Positions 33,435-34,448 of a DNA stretch of 34,448 nucleotides are shown piece after piece (positions within the stretch are counted from its first letter, which is position 1; each line of letters starts with the position of its first letter). This DNA comes from Bacteroidales bacterium. Lineage in GTDB: Bacteria > Bacteroidota > Bacteroidia > Bacteroidales > UBA4181. Position numbers and translations under genes: made by a program. Below the pieces are notes generated by a model. That model was not told the origin of the DNA, searched no databases, and worked only from the letters and a program-made list of their open reading frames with translations. The stretch spans positions 1 through 34,448 of the forward strand of contig JAISOY010000208.1 of assembly GCA_031275285.1 (NCBI GenBank). The letters are read 5' to 3'.

Positions 33435-33743
33435 TTATTTTGCCGATGCTTCTGAGAAAAAACCAGTCATACAAGCGCCTCTTTGTTGGAAAGCACTTTT
33501 CCGTTCGCTTACAAACTGCTCTTTTTCTTCCGGTGACAATTTCATCCATTTTTCACAACGGGCATCAATATTTTCAACATTAAATGCATGATTTTCACTA
33601 CCCCATGCATTCATTCGCTGATTCATGAGCTCTAACTTCTCACTGTCGGGCATTTTATTCCATTCTTCGCGGATTTTTCTTCTTGCATCTTCACTGAAGT
33701 GCCCCTTTCCAAAAAATCCCATTCCAAAATCACTTGCTTTCAT
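33435..33743 (-). CDS. Small protein with two copies of an EW-K-M-P repeat, sigma operon
   Basis: A 102-residue soluble protein with no signal peptide. Residues 25-48 (REEWNKMPDSEKLELMNQRM) and 63-86 (CEKWMKLSPEEKEQFVSERK) are two copies of a helical motif that also occurs once in the next gene. Two Cys (63 and 91) are present. The family was not recognised. It is the first gene of a three-gene leftward unit, 82 bp before the membrane protein. A 10-bp palindrome AGAACGTTCT lies 41 bp upstream. Confidence 0.7.
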   Translation of the reverse strand: MKASDFGMGFFGKGHFSEDARRKIREEWNKMPDSEKLELMNQRMNAWGSENHAFNVENIDARCEKWMKLSPEEKEQFVSERKSAFQQRGACMTGFFSEASAK

Positions 33744-34155
33744 TACTATTTTTTATTAATTGTTATACTTTATTTTATCCTTAAGAACGTTCTCTATATA
33801 TGTGGACAACTGATGAGGAGAAATATTTTAAGGGAAAGTAAATTTTTTTTGGATATTTCGTTTATGATTTTATTATCAGATATTTATATGGTTGACTTTA
33901 CGGGAGTTATTTTTTGAGAAAGGTGGTTTTATGGAAGTTGTGGAAAACAACGCCAAAATTACCTGTAAAATATATGATCGAATGGTATACAAATATATAT
34001 ATCATTATATAAGTAATGGAAAAAGATACTATAAATTATCTCGGCATTATTTTTCATGAGTATATTTTTATGTATTTTGTGCTTTGAAAAATGATCAAAA
34101 CATTTTTTGTTTATATTTGTTTGAATATAAAAGGAATAACCTAATCTATACAGGA
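33744..34155. other. 412-bp divergent intergenic region
   Basis: No gene is supported. It contains the perfect palindrome AGAACGTTCT at 33784-33793, 41 bp upstream of the small repeat protein, and a -7-like box for the PhzF gene. The leftward operon has no clear TAnnTTTG promoter here, which would suit control by its own ECF sigma. Confidence 0.45.
34112..34119 (+). promoter_or_regulatory. Candidate -7 element of the PhzF-family gene
   Basis: TATATTTG lies 37 bp before the ATG. A TTTG at 34083-34086 is 25 bp upstream, somewhat beyond the usual spacing. Confidence 0.35.
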
Positions 34156-34448
34156 ATGGAACAGAAAATATATTACATAGATGCTTTTGCCGACCAGCTT
34201 TTTTCCGGTAATCCGGCTGCTGTTTGTCCTCTGGAACAATGGCCGGAAGATCATTTATTACAGAAAATAGCCATGGAAAATAATCTTGCCGAAACAGCAT
34301 TTTATGTCCCATGCAAAGATGGTTACCAGATCAGGTGGTTTACACCCACTGTTGAAGTGGATCTTTGTGGACATGCTACACTGGCAGCTGCTTTTGTCCT
34401 GTTTCATTTTGAAGGGTATGCAGAAAGAACGGTTCATTTTTTCTCGTC
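34156..34448 (+). CDS. PhzF family isomerase, N-terminal part, runs off right edge
   Basis: The frame is open from the ATG at 34156 to the window end (97 codons). It reads MEQKIYYIDAFADQLFSGNPAAVCPL, then AMENNLAETAFYV and IRWFTPTVEVDLCGHATLAAAFVL. These are the conserved motifs of the PhzF fold: the DAF and GNPAAV segments, the catalytic Glu in NLAETAF, and DLCGHATLA. PhzF homologues are isomerases or epimerases, and most are of unknown substrate. There is no sign of a phenazine cluster here. The gene is divergent from the ECF operon. Confidence 0.93.
   Translation, partial: MEQKIYYIDAFADQLFSGNPAAVCPLEQWPEDHLLQKIAMENNLAETAFYVPCKDGYQIRWFTPTVEVDLCGHATLAAAFVLFHFEGYAERTVHFFS

Noticed and set aside
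33959..34312. 117-codon leftward frame at the right edge
   Set aside because: It is antisense to the PhzF-family gene and has AT-driven composition over the spacer.
34156..34448. Phenazine biosynthesis
   Set aside because: PhzF-like proteins are widespread without phenazine genes, and no other phz gene is present.

Overview
The window reads as a chromosome of a Bacteroidota bacterium, most likely order Bacteroidales. The grounds are several promoters of the Bacteroides type (TTTG or TTG about 18-22 bp upstream of TAnnTTTG), AT-rich spacers, a CTnDOT-like tyrosine integrase, an ECF sigma gene overlapping a small membrane anti-sigma-like gene, a 6-bladed beta-propeller lipoprotein, a META/NlpE lipoprotein, and fucosidases typical of glycan-feeding Bacteroidales. 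No rRNA, CRISPR array or SusC/SusD pair was seen.

Layout. Positions 1-2100 look like one end of an integrated element. A DNA cytosine-5 methyltransferase runs off the left edge and is overlapped by a small XRE regulator with its own promoter. A tyrosine recombinase follows, with repeated 11-mers upstream of it and a tRNA-Asn just beyond. At 2400-5958 lie a small membrane protein, a divergent ECF sigma/anti-sigma pair and an MscS-type channel. At 5952-12699 is a carbohydrate and secreted-enzyme block: a leftward three-gene operon (DUF2264 protein, TIM-barrel GH-like protein, CocE/S15 hydrolase), a lone CBM9-like protein and a BNR sialidase-like protein. At 12890-15014 is a LiaF-like / membrane LytTR / flavodoxin operon. 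A META-domain lipoprotein (15283-16026) sits among three copies of a dispersed repeat; a fourth copy lies at 31.9 kb. Then come trpS, a papain-family peptidase and a metallophosphoesterase, all leftward.

The most unusual region is 20142-25164. It holds a small secreted-type protein with a Ser/Gly tract that overlaps a Cys-rich reading frame, an intergenic RNA with interleaved inverted repeats, a beta-propeller lipoprotein, a membrane-anchored CxxC thioredoxin-like protein, a GT-C type multi-pass membrane glycosyltransferase broken by a frameshift at an A7 run, a dedicated signal peptidase I, and a decayed GT2 glycosyltransferase. My working hypothesis is a maturation, glycosylation and export locus for a small secreted protein. 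This rests on gene content and order only.

From 25588 to 31570 three rightward enzymes follow: a GH29 fucosidase, an alginate-lyase-family lipoprotein and a GH95 fucosidase lipoprotein. The right end carries a leftward operon of two small proteins sharing a repeated W-K-M/L-P motif plus a second ECF sigma factor. A PhzF-family gene runs off the right edge.
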